Origin: Clostridia bacterium
GTDB lineage: Bacteria > Bacillota > Clostridia > Christensenellales > Christensenellaceae
Reading direction: 5' to 3'
DNA: 64,000 bases
Assembly: GCA_017531505.1 (NCBI GenBank)
Contig: JAFXKX010000001.1
Location: 1 to 64,000, forward strand
Shown in pieces: positions 17,731-26,208 of this stretch; positions within the stretch are counted from its first letter, which is position 1, and the number at the start of each line of letters is the position of its first letter. The position numbers and the translations under genes were made by a program. The notes under the pieces were generated by a model that made no database searches, was not told the DNA's origin, and saw only the letters and a program-made list of their open reading frames with translations.

Positions 17731-18558
17731 ATGGAACAGATCGTAATAAAACAACCGCCGGCACAGGAATATACACAGACGGCTTATGAGTTGGTGCCCA
17801 TTGCCCGGATATATCCCAATCCTTATCAACCGCGGAAATATTTCTCGGAACAAAGCATTCGGGAATTATCTGACTCTATCCGTCAGATCGGATTGCTGCA
17901 ACCCATCAATGTACGGCGCTGCAGCGACGGTAAGTACGAACTAATAGCAGGAGAACGCCGGCTGCGTGCATGTAAGGCGGCTGGATACAGTTATATCAAG
18001 GCGCTGGTGAGCGGCACATTGACGGATGAAGAACTTGCTACCATTGCCATGATAGAAAATTTGCAGCGGGAAAATCTTCATTTCTTTGAAGAGGCTGAAG
18101 GGTACCAAAGTTTATTGCGGGAGCACGGGCTGACACAGGAGGAACTGGCACGGCGGCTGAGCAAGAATCAGTCGACCATTGCCGACAAACTGCGGATCCT
18201 CAAACTTTCCAGAGTGGTGAAGGAGAAAATATTGACTGCGGGATTATCCGAACGGCATGCGCGGGCACTGCTGAGGCTGCATAATGAACGTGCGCAGCTG
18301 GCACTGATCGAGAAGATTTTACAGGAAGGACTATCGGTGAAAGCGACAGAAGAGTTGGTAGAAAAAGAGTTGAAGCAACTTTACGGGGAAGAGAAAAACA
18401 GACAGGCCGCAAGTTTCCGCTTGCGCTGCAGTAATACATTATACCTGAATACGCTGCGCCGGACATTGGACAAAATCGAACTGCTGGGTGTAAGAACAGA
18501 ACTGAATTATACGGATCTGGGCGATAAACTTGAGGTTGTGATACAAATACATAAATAA
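17731..18558 (+). CDS. noc: ParB-family nucleoid occlusion protein (Noc-like)
   Basis: 275 residues. The N-terminal ParB domain has PNPYQPRKYFSEQSIRELSD, the CTPase motif ELIAGERRLRACK, and IENLQRENLHFFEEAEGY. The central HTH is LTQEELARRLSKNQSTIADK. The C-terminus (LRRTLDKIELLGVRTELNYT ... VVIQIHK) resembles Noc, not ParB. Noc of Bacillus blocks division over the nucleoid; it needs a short N-terminal amphipathic helix to reach the membrane, and no such FSRFFGLG-like segment is present here. Followed at once by a perfect parS and a terminator. Confidence 0.85.
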   Translation: MEQIVIKQPPAQEYTQTAYELVPIARIYPNPYQPRKYFSEQSIRELSDSIRQIGLLQPINVRRCSDGKYELIAGERRLRACKAAGYSYIKALVSGTLTDEELATIAMIENLQRENLHFFEEAEGYQSLLREHGLTQEELARRLSKNQSTIADKLRILKLSRVVKEKILTAGLSERHARALLRLHNERAQLALIEKILQEGLSVKATEELVEKELKQLYGEEKNRQAASFRLRCSNTLYLNTLRRTLDKIELLGVRTELNYTDLGDKLEVVIQIHK

Positions 18559-18560
18559 AA

Positions 18561-18576
18561 TGTTTCACGTGAAACA
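18561..18576. promoter_or_regulatory. parS: parS site 1
   Basis: TGTTTCACGTGAAACA, a perfect 16-bp palindrome and canonical ParB-binding parS, between noc and parA. Confidence 0.95.
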
Positions 18577-18597
18577 AAGACGCCCAGGAGGCGTCTT
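18577..18597 (+). terminator. noc terminator
   Basis: 8-bp stem AAGACGCC/GGCGTCTT with short loop followed by TTCTTTTG; directly abuts parS. Confidence 0.75.
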
Positions 18598-18661
18598 TTC
18601 TTTTGTTTAACAGTTGAAAAAGCGTATGGAACTTGCTACAATGGATAAGCGGAGGTGCAAT

Positions 18662-19426
18662 ATGGGCAAAATAATCGTAGTTGCAAATCAGAAAGGCGGC
18701 GTGGGAAAGACAACGACATCTGTCAATCTGTCGGCTTGCCTTGCACAGCTTGGAAAGCGTACACTGCTGATCGATGCTGACCCTCAGGGAAACGCCACCA
18801 GCGGTGTGGGTATCGATAAACCGAAACTGGAAAATTCAATATATGATGTAATGATCAATAACCTGCCGGCAGAGCAGGCGATCATTTCCACGGCTGTGGA
18901 GGGACTGGATCTGCTGCCGTCCAATATCGATCTTGCAGGTGCAGAGATCGAGATGGTATCCATGATTGCGCGGGAAACGATCCTGGCACGGTCGCTGCGA
19001 TCTGTGCGGGATAAATACGATTTCATTCTGATTGATGCACCGCCGTCTTTAGGGTTGATCACACTGAATGCATTTGCCGCTGCCGATCAGGTGCTGATCC
19101 CCATTCAGTGCGAATTTTATGCGCTGGAGGGGTTGTCTCAGCTGATCAAAACCATCAGCCTGATCAAAAAGCATATCAATAAACATCTGGAGATAGAGGG
19201 CGTTGTGCTGACGATGTATGACGGCCGTACAAACCTTTCTATTCAGGTTGCGGAAGAAGTAAAGCGTTTCTTCCCGGAGAAAGTACATGGAGCGGTGATC
19301 CCGCGCAATGTAAGACTCGGTGAAGCGCCCAGTCACGGTATGCCCATCACGGTGTATGATCCGCGCTGTGCAGGTGCGGAAGCATATATGGATCTGGCAC
19401 GGGAAGTTATAGGTTCGGAGGAGTAA
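18662..19426 (+). CDS. parA: Chromosome partitioning ATPase ParA (Soj)
   Basis: Deviant-Walker ATPase that works with ParB-parS in origin segregation and modulates DnaA. 254 residues from the ATG at 18662, chosen because GGAGGTGCAAT precedes it; the frame extends 16 codons upstream but lacks family similarity. Walker A KGGVGKTTT is at 11-19. FILIDAPPSLGLIT holds the second catalytic region, and IPRNVRLGEAPSHGMPI is typical near the C-terminus. 1 bp before parB. Confidence 0.97.
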   Translation: MGKIIVVANQKGGVGKTTTSVNLSACLAQLGKRTLLIDADPQGNATSGVGIDKPKLENSIYDVMINNLPAEQAIISTAVEGLDLLPSNIDLAGAEIEMVSMIARETILARSLRSVRDKYDFILIDAPPSLGLITLNAFAAADQVLIPIQCEFYALEGLSQLIKTISLIKKHINKHLEIEGVVLTMYDGRTNLSIQVAEEVKRFFPEKVHGAVIPRNVRLGEAPSHGMPITVYDPRCAGAEAYMDLAREVIGSEE

Positions 19427-19427
19427 T

Positions 19428-20282
19428 ATGGCAAAAAAAGCAGCATTGGGAAAGGGTCTTGGTGCCCTCATTGATATCCGCGAGGAGATCGTGGAAGAAC
19501 AGAAGAAACCCGCTGATGAAATATCTATCAATCTGATTGATATCAACAAAGAACAGCCGCGTAAACACTTTGATGAAGACAAGCTGCGGGAACTCTCGGA
19601 ATCTATTGCACAACACGGCATTATTCAGCCCTTGGTATTGAAACCGACCGACAATGGCAGATACATTATCATTGCCGGTGAGCGCAGATACCGTGCCGCC
19701 CGCATGGCAGGTCTCAAGCAGGTTCCTGCTGTAATCAAGGAAGTGAACGATCAGCAGCTGCTGCAGTTGGCGTTGATCGAAAATATTCAGCGTGAAGATC
19801 TGAATGCGGTAGAAGAAGCGGAAGCGATCCGTGAACTGGTAGAGAGATATTCTCTGAATCAGGAGGAAGCGGCAGCAATCCTCGGCCGATCCAGAAGTGC
19901 GGTGGCAAACAGCCTGAGATTGCTTGCACTTTCCGAAACGATGCAGAAGTATATTATTGACGGCAAACTGTCTGCAGGGCACGCGCGTGCACTGATGGGC
20001 ATCAAGGACAAAGTGCTGCAGGAAAAAGCGGCGCTGCACGTCATCGAACAGCAGTTCTCCGTACGCGATACCGAGCAGTATGTCAAAAAACTGATCACTC
20101 CGAAAAAGCCTGCAGCAAAGAAAATCAATCTGGAATTTGAAGCGGCTGAAAGAGAATTGGGCGAAGCGCTGGAGACAAAAGTACAGCTCAAGGGCAATGT
20201 AAAGCGCGGACGTATCGTGATCGAATACTTCTCCAAAGAACAGTTGTATGCATTGTACGATTTCCTGAAACAAGAAAAATAA
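19428..20282 (+). CDS. parB: Chromosome partitioning protein ParB (Spo0J)
   Basis: CTP-dependent DNA clamp that loads at parS and spreads. 284 residues. It opens AKKAALGKGLGALI, the ParA-activating N-terminus. NKEQPRKHFDEDKLRELSES, then IIAGERRYRAARMAG (CTP-binding) and IENIQREDLNAVEEAEAI follow, with HTH SLNQEEAAAILGRSRSAVAN. The end VKRGRIVIEYFSKEQLYALY is the ParB dimerisation domain, which distinguishes it from the noc-like paralogue 0.9 kb upstream. Confidence 0.97.
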   Translation: MAKKAALGKGLGALIDIREEIVEEQKKPADEISINLIDINKEQPRKHFDEDKLRELSESIAQHGIIQPLVLKPTDNGRYIIIAGERRYRAARMAGLKQVPAVIKEVNDQQLLQLALIENIQREDLNAVEEAEAIRELVERYSLNQEEAAAILGRSRSAVANSLRLLALSETMQKYIIDGKLSAGHARALMGIKDKVLQEKAALHVIEQQFSVRDTEQYVKKLITPKKPAAKKINLEFEAAERELGEALETKVQLKGNVKRGRIVIEYFSKEQLYALYDFLKQEK

Positions 20283-20305
20283 AAGAAAGCCAAATGGCTT
20301 TCTTT
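20282..20305 (+). terminator. parB terminator
   Basis: 10-bp stem AAAGAAAGCC/GGCTTTCTTT with a 4-nt loop followed by more T. Confidence 0.75.
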
Positions 20306-20322
20306 TTGATTATGACGCAAAA

Positions 20323-20353
20323 AAAGCGCGGTTCCTTTTGTGGACCGCGCTTT
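20323..20353 (-). terminator. cvpA terminator
   Basis: Stem AAAGCGCGGTTCC/GGACCGCGCTTT with a 7-base loop; on the minus strand it is followed by seven T. Ends the DUF5711-cvpA operon. Confidence 0.8.
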
Positions 20354-20354
20354 G

Positions 20355-20370
20355 TGTTTCACGTGAAACG
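20355..20370. promoter_or_regulatory. parS: parS site 2
   Basis: TGTTTCACGTGAAACG matches the parS palindrome at 15 of 16 positions, in the gap between convergent parB and cvpA, 1.8 kb from parS site 1. Confidence 0.9.
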
Positions 20371-20373
20371 GTG

Positions 20374-21075
20374 TTATATGATGCCGGATATGAACGGCAG
20401 TAATATATTGCCCGAATAGAATATAGTCGACGAAGCAGACATATTGAGCATATCTGCGATAGAGGAGGGGAACAATGCCATGATGACCGGGATGAACATA
20501 AACAGAATGTGCATGGTAAAGAATCCGCGGATCAATGTCACGGCACCGCCGCAAGTAAATTCGAATTTCTTGAGCTGAGGCAGCGTACCGGAATAACTGT
20601 ATGCATTGGAGAGCAGCGTGAACAGACACTTGAGCAGCAGAAACACCAGAATGAATGCAACAATGTTCAGTACCAGACAGAAGATACTCATGTTGAAATA
20701 TTCGCCAACTGTTTCCAGACCCATATCTGCAAAAGCCTGCTTCTTCATATTGGCTTCGATCGCACGGCTGAAGAAAGAGGGGAGATGGGCATTATCCATA
20801 ATTGCACCGATCTGGTCTTTGGAAAGTGAGGATACAAGCATACGGGCTGCTTCATAATCGTTTACACGTTCCGCACCCTCTACATAAAATTGCAGAGAAG
20901 AAATGAATTCAGAGGAAAACAACTTCTTCGCAACGATCGGGTAACCGATAAAAGCACCGATCCAGGAGAGGAAGAAACCGCCCAGATTGAGCAGGGAAGG
21001 AAGGAACCCGCGGTAGAGACCGCTCAAAAAGTAAAAGGCAAGCAAGCCGATTACCAGTATGTCCATAATATGCAT
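20374..21075 (-). CDS. CvpA family membrane protein
   Basis: 233 residues. The CvpA/colicin V production family is a group of small membrane proteins; in Firmicutes the role is poorly known. Hydrophobic segments occur at about 5-25 (ILVIGLLAFYFLSGLYRGF), 28-48, 130-155 (FCLVLNIVAFILVFLLLKCL) and 180-205 (LIRGFFTMHILFMFIPVIMA). The LYRGF...LLNLGGFFLSWIGA N-terminus is typical. A GGAGG site precedes the start. It lies 13 bp after the DUF5711-like gene. Confidence 0.8.
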   Translation of the reverse strand: MHIMDILVIGLLAFYFLSGLYRGFLPSLLNLGGFFLSWIGAFIGYPIVAKKLFSSEFISSLQFYVEGAERVNDYEAARMLVSSLSKDQIGAIMDNAHLPSFFSRAIEANMKKQAFADMGLETVGEYFNMSIFCLVLNIVAFILVFLLLKCLFTLLSNAYSYSGTLPQLKKFEFTCGGAVTLIRGFFTMHILFMFIPVIMALFPSSIADMLNMSASSTIFYSGNILLPFISGII

Positions 21076-21088
21076 AGGAAAGCCTCCG

Positions 21089-22219
21089 TTAGTTCAAAGT
21101 AAACAGATGAGCAGCATCTTCTGTATGAAGAAGTACCAATCCATCGTGTAATTTGGCAAAATCTGTAATTTCAAAATCCAGTTCGATGTTCTTTACAAAG
21201 TTGCCACTATAGTCATATAAGTATATCACATCTTTTGCAAAGCAATAAACATTTTTTTCTGAAAGTGCCACGTGCTCGATACCCGAGGGGAGCAGCACCA
21301 AAGTGTCAAGCCCGCCGGTAGAGAGCAATCGCAATGTAGAGGAATTGCCGGATGTGTCGGTGGAAGGGATGTATGCCATGATCAGATCTTCCCCGGAGAT
21401 CAGGTCGTCGGCAGGACGGCTGCCGTAGATCATCTTTTCAAAGAAGATCTCGCCGAACGTGTCGTAGGCAATGAAGGAGGAAGTGGTATTGACATAAACA
21501 TTGGATCCCAAAAACTTCACATTGCTGACCAATTGCCCGTAAACTTCATATAAGCCGGTCAGTTTCTGCTGGGCAGGCATGGAAGTCATGATACGGCAGA
21601 TCGGTTCCGCGCCGGAGGTATCCAGCGTCAGGTACCACAGATTGTCGGATTCTCCGAAGAAGCCGAAATCCAGCAGCGAAGCGGTCGCGATCTCGATACG
21701 GTCCAGCTCGACGCCGGCGTTGTCAAAGATGCGCAGATAGGTAGCCTTATTCTCGGGGAGCGAGCACTGGATCGCAACGGTATTGCGGCCGCAAGTGACC
21801 TGCTCGATGGTGAAATCCGAACCGGGAATATTGAATAGAGGATTCTTGTTGTTGTCGAGAACGGTAGCGGTAGTGTCGTTATACAGACAGATGATCTGCT
21901 CGCCCGCCTGCAAATGCATTTTGCCCGACGAATATTTGGAGGTCCAGAGTGTTTTGCCGGAAGTATTGATGGCATGCAAAGTGGATCCTTCCAGATAATA
22001 AATAGTGCTGCCGTCTGCGGTAGAGATCTCTGCCGTTTCGGTAATATCCAGCTTTGTCATTTCGTTATCTTTGCGGAAAATGCCGGTGAACAGTATCATA
22101 TACAGCAAAATCAGTACTGCCAGTAATACGGCACCGCCGATCCACAATAATTTTGGATCTGCCGTGACCGTGGGGCCGGCTCTGCGTACACTGCGGCGTT
22201 TACGTATTTGACGTCTCAT
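21089..22219 (-). CDS. Membrane-anchored beta-propeller protein, DUF5711-like
   Basis: 376 residues. The N-terminus is basic (MRRQIRKRRSVRR), followed by one TM segment at about 25-47 (LLWIGGAVLLAVLILLYMILF). The long outer part has repeated short motifs such as LHAINTSGKTLWTSKYSSG and YLYDYSGNFVKNIELD, as in beta-propellers. I recall proteins of this build named DUF5711 in Clostridia and often beside cvpA. No catalytic residues are recognised. First gene of an operon with cvpA. Upstream is a long palindrome. Confidence 0.65.
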   Translation of the reverse strand: MRRQIRKRRSVRRAGPTVTADPKLLWIGGAVLLAVLILLYMILFTGIFRKDNEMTKLDITETAEISTADGSTIYYLEGSTLHAINTSGKTLWTSKYSSGKMHLQAGEQIICLYNDTTATVLDNNKNPLFNIPGSDFTIEQVTCGRNTVAIQCSLPENKATYLRIFDNAGVELDRIEIATASLLDFGFFGESDNLWYLTLDTSGAEPICRIMTSMPAQQKLTGLYEVYGQLVSNVKFLGSNVYVNTTSSFIAYDTFGEIFFEKMIYGSRPADDLISGEDLIMAYIPSTDTSGNSSTLRLLSTGGLDTLVLLPSGIEHVALSEKNVYCFAKDVIYLYDYSGNFVKNIELDFEITDFAKLHDGLVLLHTEDAAHLFTLN

Positions 22220-22241
22220 GAAAGCCCCTCTGTTTCTTAAT

Positions 22242-22273
22242 GATAAAGTAAGGCATACTTGCCTAAGTTTATC
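22242..22273. promoter_or_regulatory. 32-bp imperfect palindrome upstream of the DUF5711-like gene
   Basis: Arms GATAAAGTAAGGCA and TGCCTAAGTTTATC are reverse complements except at two positions, separated by 4 bases (TACT). It ends 22 bp before the start codon, so it could be an operator or an RNA hairpin that covers the leader. Confidence 0.45.
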
Positions 22274-22385
22274 TTATCATATTGTGTGGGAAAATGCGAG
22301 CATCTCGGGAATACTTTCGGCAATATCATAAAATTTTACATATAGGAGCAGGCGCGGAATACAGGGAGTTTACACAAAAATATGC

Positions 22386-22391
22386 TATAAT
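22386..22391 (+). promoter_or_regulatory. Candidate extended -10 promoter of the CCA-adding enzyme
   Basis: TATAAT preceded by TGC (TGCTATAAT, an extended -10) 25 bp before the start codon. No good -35 is present, as expected for extended -10 promoters. Confidence 0.5.
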
Positions 22392-22415
22392 AGTATATAA
22401 AGAGAGGTGAATCCC

Positions 22416-23816
22416 ATGTGCAGGACAGAATTGAATCTTTCCCCCGCCCATGAAACGATCATACAGACACTATGTGTCATATTCAAAAAGGCAGGGAAAC
22501 CGGCGTATCTGGTAGGCGGTTATGTGCGGAATCTCTTGATGGGACTGCCGCCGGCAGATCTGGATATTGCATCCCCCCTGCTGCCCGAGCAGCTGAAGGA
22601 GGCTGCACAGGCGGTGGGTATCGGCAACGCGAAAATCGTCAATCCCCGTCTGGGTACCGTGTTGCTGGAGATCGGCGGCGAAAAGATAGAACACACTACC
22701 TTCCGTAAAGAAAGTTATGCGCCGGGCGGCGGACACCAGCCTGAGTCTGTTACCATCGGTGTCAGTCTGCAGGAAGACGCATTGCGCAGAGATTTTGCGG
22801 TGAATGCACTGTATATGGATATTTTCAGTCGGGAGATACTGGATCCGACGGGACGCGGGCTGGAGGACATCCGGCTGCGCAGACTCAGATCTGCCCGGCC
22901 TTGTGCCGAAGAAATGATCCGTGATGATGCGCTGCGTCTGCTGCGTATGATCCGTTTTTCCTGTCAGCTGGATCTGCGGATCGACAAAGAATTGTTTCAG
23001 GCAGCCCGGCGTTACAGTGATCAGATCACGGTAGTATCCAAAGAACGTATCTATACGGAAATGAACAAAATACTATTGTCGGATACGGCATATGCCCTTC
23101 CGCACAAATGGCACCCGGTACGCAGGGGCATTTTGCTGCTGGAACTGGTGGGGATCCTTACCCGTCTGGTGCCGGAGTTTGAAGGGTACCGCACCACAGG
23201 GCAGTGCAAATACCACAAATACCATGTGTTTGTGCATACGGCGTGCACGGCGGCCCATACACCGCCGGATTTGACTTTGCGGTGGGCAGCACTGTTCCAC
23301 GATGTGGGCAAGATGCCGATGTGGAAACAGAATGGCCGCATGCTTGGACATGACAGACTGGGTGAGCAGATCACACTGCAGCGCATGCAGCAGATGGGGG
23401 CGGATAAAAAGACGACCCGCGATGCTGCGGAACTGGTACGGGAACACATGTATGACTTGGACGGACGTACCCGTGAAAGCAAACTGCGCAGAAAGATACA
23501 GAAGATGGGCTATACACAGTTTGCCCGTCTGATACAACTGCGTGAGGCGGATTTCCTTGGCTGCGGATATGAGCAGCTGCCGGTAGAAACGGCTGAAAAA
23601 TTCCGCGCGCTGATGACAAGGATGCAGCAGGAAAAAGTCCCCATGAACATTGCAGAACTGGCGATTGACGGCAGCGATCTGATACAGGCCTACGGTCTGC
23701 ATGGAAAGGCGATCGGGGAAGTGCTGCAGGCACTGCTGCAGGAATGTCTGATCAAACCTTCGCAAAATACAAGAGAACGGCTGCTCAGGATGGCAGGGCG
23801 CTACATACGCCCTTGA
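22416..23816 (+). CDS. cca: CCA tRNA nucleotidyltransferase with HD domain
   Basis: Adds or repairs the 3' CCA of tRNAs. 466 residues from the ATG at 22416 (GAGAGGTGA site upstream; a GTG three codons earlier lies inside that site). Class II nucleotidyltransferase motifs: LVGGYVRNLLMG at about 34-45, metal-binding DLD in PPADLDIAS, and RRDFAVNALYMD. RDDALRLLRMIRFSCQLDL is the next conserved region. The C-terminal half has an HD phosphohydrolase motif, HDVGKMP. The tRNAs in this window encode CCA, so a repair role is likely. Confidence 0.93.
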   Translation: MCRTELNLSPAHETIIQTLCVIFKKAGKPAYLVGGYVRNLLMGLPPADLDIASPLLPEQLKEAAQAVGIGNAKIVNPRLGTVLLEIGGEKIEHTTFRKESYAPGGGHQPESVTIGVSLQEDALRRDFAVNALYMDIFSREILDPTGRGLEDIRLRRLRSARPCAEEMIRDDALRLLRMIRFSCQLDLRIDKELFQAARRYSDQITVVSKERIYTEMNKILLSDTAYALPHKWHPVRRGILLLELVGILTRLVPEFEGYRTTGQCKYHKYHVFVHTACTAAHTPPDLTLRWAALFHDVGKMPMWKQNGRMLGHDRLGEQITLQRMQQMGADKKTTRDAAELVREHMYDLDGRTRESKLRRKIQKMGYTQFARLIQLREADFLGCGYEQLPVETAEKFRALMTRMQQEKVPMNIAELAIDGSDLIQAYGLHGKAIGEVLQALLQECLIKPSQNTRERLLRMAGRYIRP

Positions 23817-23871
23817 ATTTATGGGCGTCGGATAGTATCATAGAACTATACAAAAGAAAGGCGGCAGTTTT

Positions 23872-24753
23872 ATGGAAAAAGAAAAAGCAAGTATCCGAAG
23901 AGCAACCGGTAAATATGTGTCGGTAGCCTTTTCCACCGTGCTGCAAAGTCCGGAAGGCAAGCAGAAGACTGTGCGCATCAAGACCAGGATCCACTATCGG
24001 GAAAAGGGCGAGGGCCCCGTATTGCTGTTGCTGCACGATGCCGGGCAATCCTCTGAAACATTCCGTCAGATATCTTCGGCGTTGGCGGCGGAGTATCGGG
24101 TGATCACGCCCGATCTGCCGGGCCATGGGTACTCCGGATGTCCGGATATGGATTATACAACAGAAGATTTCTCACTGTTTATCGAGGCGTTTTTGAAAGC
24201 AATGCACATTGGCGAGGCGAGCATCGTTGCCTATGGTCAAAGTGCGGCATATGCCATTGACTATTGCAGCTATAACCGCGACAGTGTGCGGAGGCTGGTA
24301 TTGATCAGTCCCGGCAGTCTGCGGATGCAGGATTTTGGCTCGGCCCGCTATCTGGGCAGCTTTTTCGGCAAATGGATCGTACGCAGATATCAGAACCCTG
24401 TATATATGCGTAAACAGATAGAAAAAGCGTTTTTTGATAAAACAGCGCTGCAGGAGCAGGATGTCCGCGCCTATTGTAAGCCGTATACCCGTACGGAAGT
24501 ACAGGAGTGTGTGCAGATGACGGTGGCGAATTTTGAGGATAATAAGGTCGCCGGTCAGCTGGGTGCGTTGGAACTGCCGATTTTGTTTATGCGCGGCGGT
24601 GAAGATGTGCTGAGTGATACCGAAGCGGCGGAACACTATATGCAGGCGGCAACGCAGCCCTATGAAATGGTCATCCGCAACTGCGGTGCGTGGATCCAGT
24701 TGGAAAAGCCGGGCAGTGTCAGTGCCGGTATCCTTCGTTTTCTGCAAGGATAA
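23872..24753 (+). CDS. Alpha/beta hydrolase-fold protein, probably catalytically altered
   Basis: 293 residues. The fold is clear: LLLLHDAGQSSETFRQIS, then VITPDLPGHGYSG and the nucleophile elbow YGQSAAYA with Ser124, then LPILFMRGGEDVLSD with acid Asp245. Where the family has the catalytic His (usually CGHW), this protein has CGAW with Ala273. The oxyanion motif HG is HD (55-56), and the elbow is GQSAA, not GxSxG. The usual triad is therefore incomplete; it may be a binding protein, or use another His. Sits between cca and the DnaD gene with tight spacing. Confidence 0.8.
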   Translation: MEKEKASIRRATGKYVSVAFSTVLQSPEGKQKTVRIKTRIHYREKGEGPVLLLLHDAGQSSETFRQISSALAAEYRVITPDLPGHGYSGCPDMDYTTEDFSLFIEAFLKAMHIGEASIVAYGQSAAYAIDYCSYNRDSVRRLVLISPGSLRMQDFGSARYLGSFFGKWIVRRYQNPVYMRKQIEKAFFDKTALQEQDVRAYCKPYTRTEVQECVQMTVANFEDNKVAGQLGALELPILFMRGGEDVLSDTEAAEHYMQAATQPYEMVIRNCGAWIQLEKPGSVSAGILRFLQG

Positions 24754-24765
24754 GAGGGGTGTCGG

Positions 24766-26196
24766 ATGAAGTTTGAAAAGCAAATGCTGGAGATGCTGGT
24801 CGCCCCCAGAAGTGCGGTAGAAGCACTGCTGTACGGGGAGACAGATGCGCTCCGGCTGTATTTATACGGTCTGCTCAACGAGCAGGCAGAGCCCGCCCAG
24901 ATATGCCGGGAGTTGGGTATGGACCAGGCGTGTCTGATGCACGCGCTGGATGTGCTGCGGAATATGGGATTGTACTACACCCAAGGAGAGACAGGGGAGA
25001 TCGTTTACGTGCTGCCCGAGCAAACGGCTTCGCAGGAAGCGCAGCAAGAGATCTATCGGGATGTCTCCTTTAATAATCTGCTGCAGTCTCTGTTTGCAGA
25101 CAGAGAACTGCGCTATGAAGACTATAAGATATTTTACGAACTGATGGATGTATACGGACTGCCGTCGCAGGTATTGCTGATGCTGGCAGAGTATTGTATC
25201 AGTTCGGGCAGTGCCGGCAATAAGATCAGCATGAGTTATATCCGCAAGGTAGGACGCAGTTGGGCGAAAGAAGGGATAGACAGCATTGCGGCGGCACAGC
25301 ACAAGATCGATGCCGTTCAGCGCAACTCTCACGAATTGCGCGAATTGCTGGCGTCACTCAATATACTGCGCAGACCTACTGAGCAGGAATTCCAATTATA
25401 CGAAAAATGGACCAACGAATGGGGCTTCTCTTTTGGCGCGATCCGTGCGGCAATGACTGCCACGACGGGGGCACAATACCCGACACTCAAGTACTTGGAT
25501 GGCGTTCTCAAAAATCTGGCGCAGCAGGGACGGTTTTCCGCATCTGATGTGCAGGCGTATTTTGCGCTGCAGGAGAAACTGGATGACCAGATCAAGGAAG
25601 TGCTCCATGCCTTGTCTTATGCACGGCTGACCGTCTCGGCAGAGCAGCGCACCCGCTATATGCAGTTTGTACAGATGGGCTTTTCGCAGGAAGCGATATT
25701 GCTGGCTTGTGCACAGGCGGCGGGGCGGAACGGTGCCGGGCTTGACTATGTGGAACGGTTGCTGACAGATTGGCATGAGAAGAATCTGCATACCGGTACG
25801 GAGATCCGCGCCTATCTGGATGGGCTGCGGGCAAAGCAGGCCAAGGTGCGCAGGATGCTGGATGCCGCCGGTTACAAGAAGCGGGTCAGCAGCGGTGACA
25901 TGGCACTGTATGATAAATTTTCCGAAGAATACGGCTTCGCCGATGAGGTGATCCTGTTTGCTGCAGGCTGTGCGATCGGGGCATCTTCCCCGCTGCGGGC
26001 GATGGATACTATGCTGCGCCGCTGGCATGGTGCAGGTGTGCACAACCTTGAACAGGCAAAGGCGGCCAATGCTCAGTTTGCCGCACGCGGAAAACGGGCA
26101 AACAATTACAGTGATATCGATGAACGCAGATATACCGATGATGATTTGAAAAATCAGATTCCGGATCCCACGCTGCAGTTCATGCAACAGGATTAA
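24766..26196 (+). CDS. DnaD-domain replication/primosome protein with four repeats
   Basis: 476 residues. Residues 20-85 look like a winged-helix N-domain (QICRELGMDQACLMHALDVL). Four DnaB_2/DnaD-like units then follow: about 121-178 (YELMDVYGLPSQVLLML), 208-268 (YEKWTNEWGFSFGAIRAAM), 294-352 (YMQFVQMGFSQEAILLACAQ) and 378-440 (YDKFSEEYGFADEVILFAAG), each with the downstream W/Y and G pattern. DnaD and DnaB of Bacillus help load the replicative helicase. The helicase loader gene follows 12 bp later. No transfer signs. Confidence 0.87.
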   Translation: MKFEKQMLEMLVAPRSAVEALLYGETDALRLYLYGLLNEQAEPAQICRELGMDQACLMHALDVLRNMGLYYTQGETGEIVYVLPEQTASQEAQQEIYRDVSFNNLLQSLFADRELRYEDYKIFYELMDVYGLPSQVLLMLAEYCISSGSAGNKISMSYIRKVGRSWAKEGIDSIAAAQHKIDAVQRNSHELRELLASLNILRRPTEQEFQLYEKWTNEWGFSFGAIRAAMTATTGAQYPTLKYLDGVLKNLAQQGRFSASDVQAYFALQEKLDDQIKEVLHALSYARLTVSAEQRTRYMQFVQMGFSQEAILLACAQAAGRNGAGLDYVERLLTDWHEKNLHTGTEIRAYLDGLRAKQAKVRRMLDAAGYKKRVSSGDMALYDKFSEEYGFADEVILFAAGCAIGASSPLRAMDTMLRRWHGAGVHNLEQAKAANAQFAARGKRANNYSDIDERRYTDDDLKNQIPDPTLQFMQQD

Positions 26197-26208
26197 GGGG
26201 GATAACGC

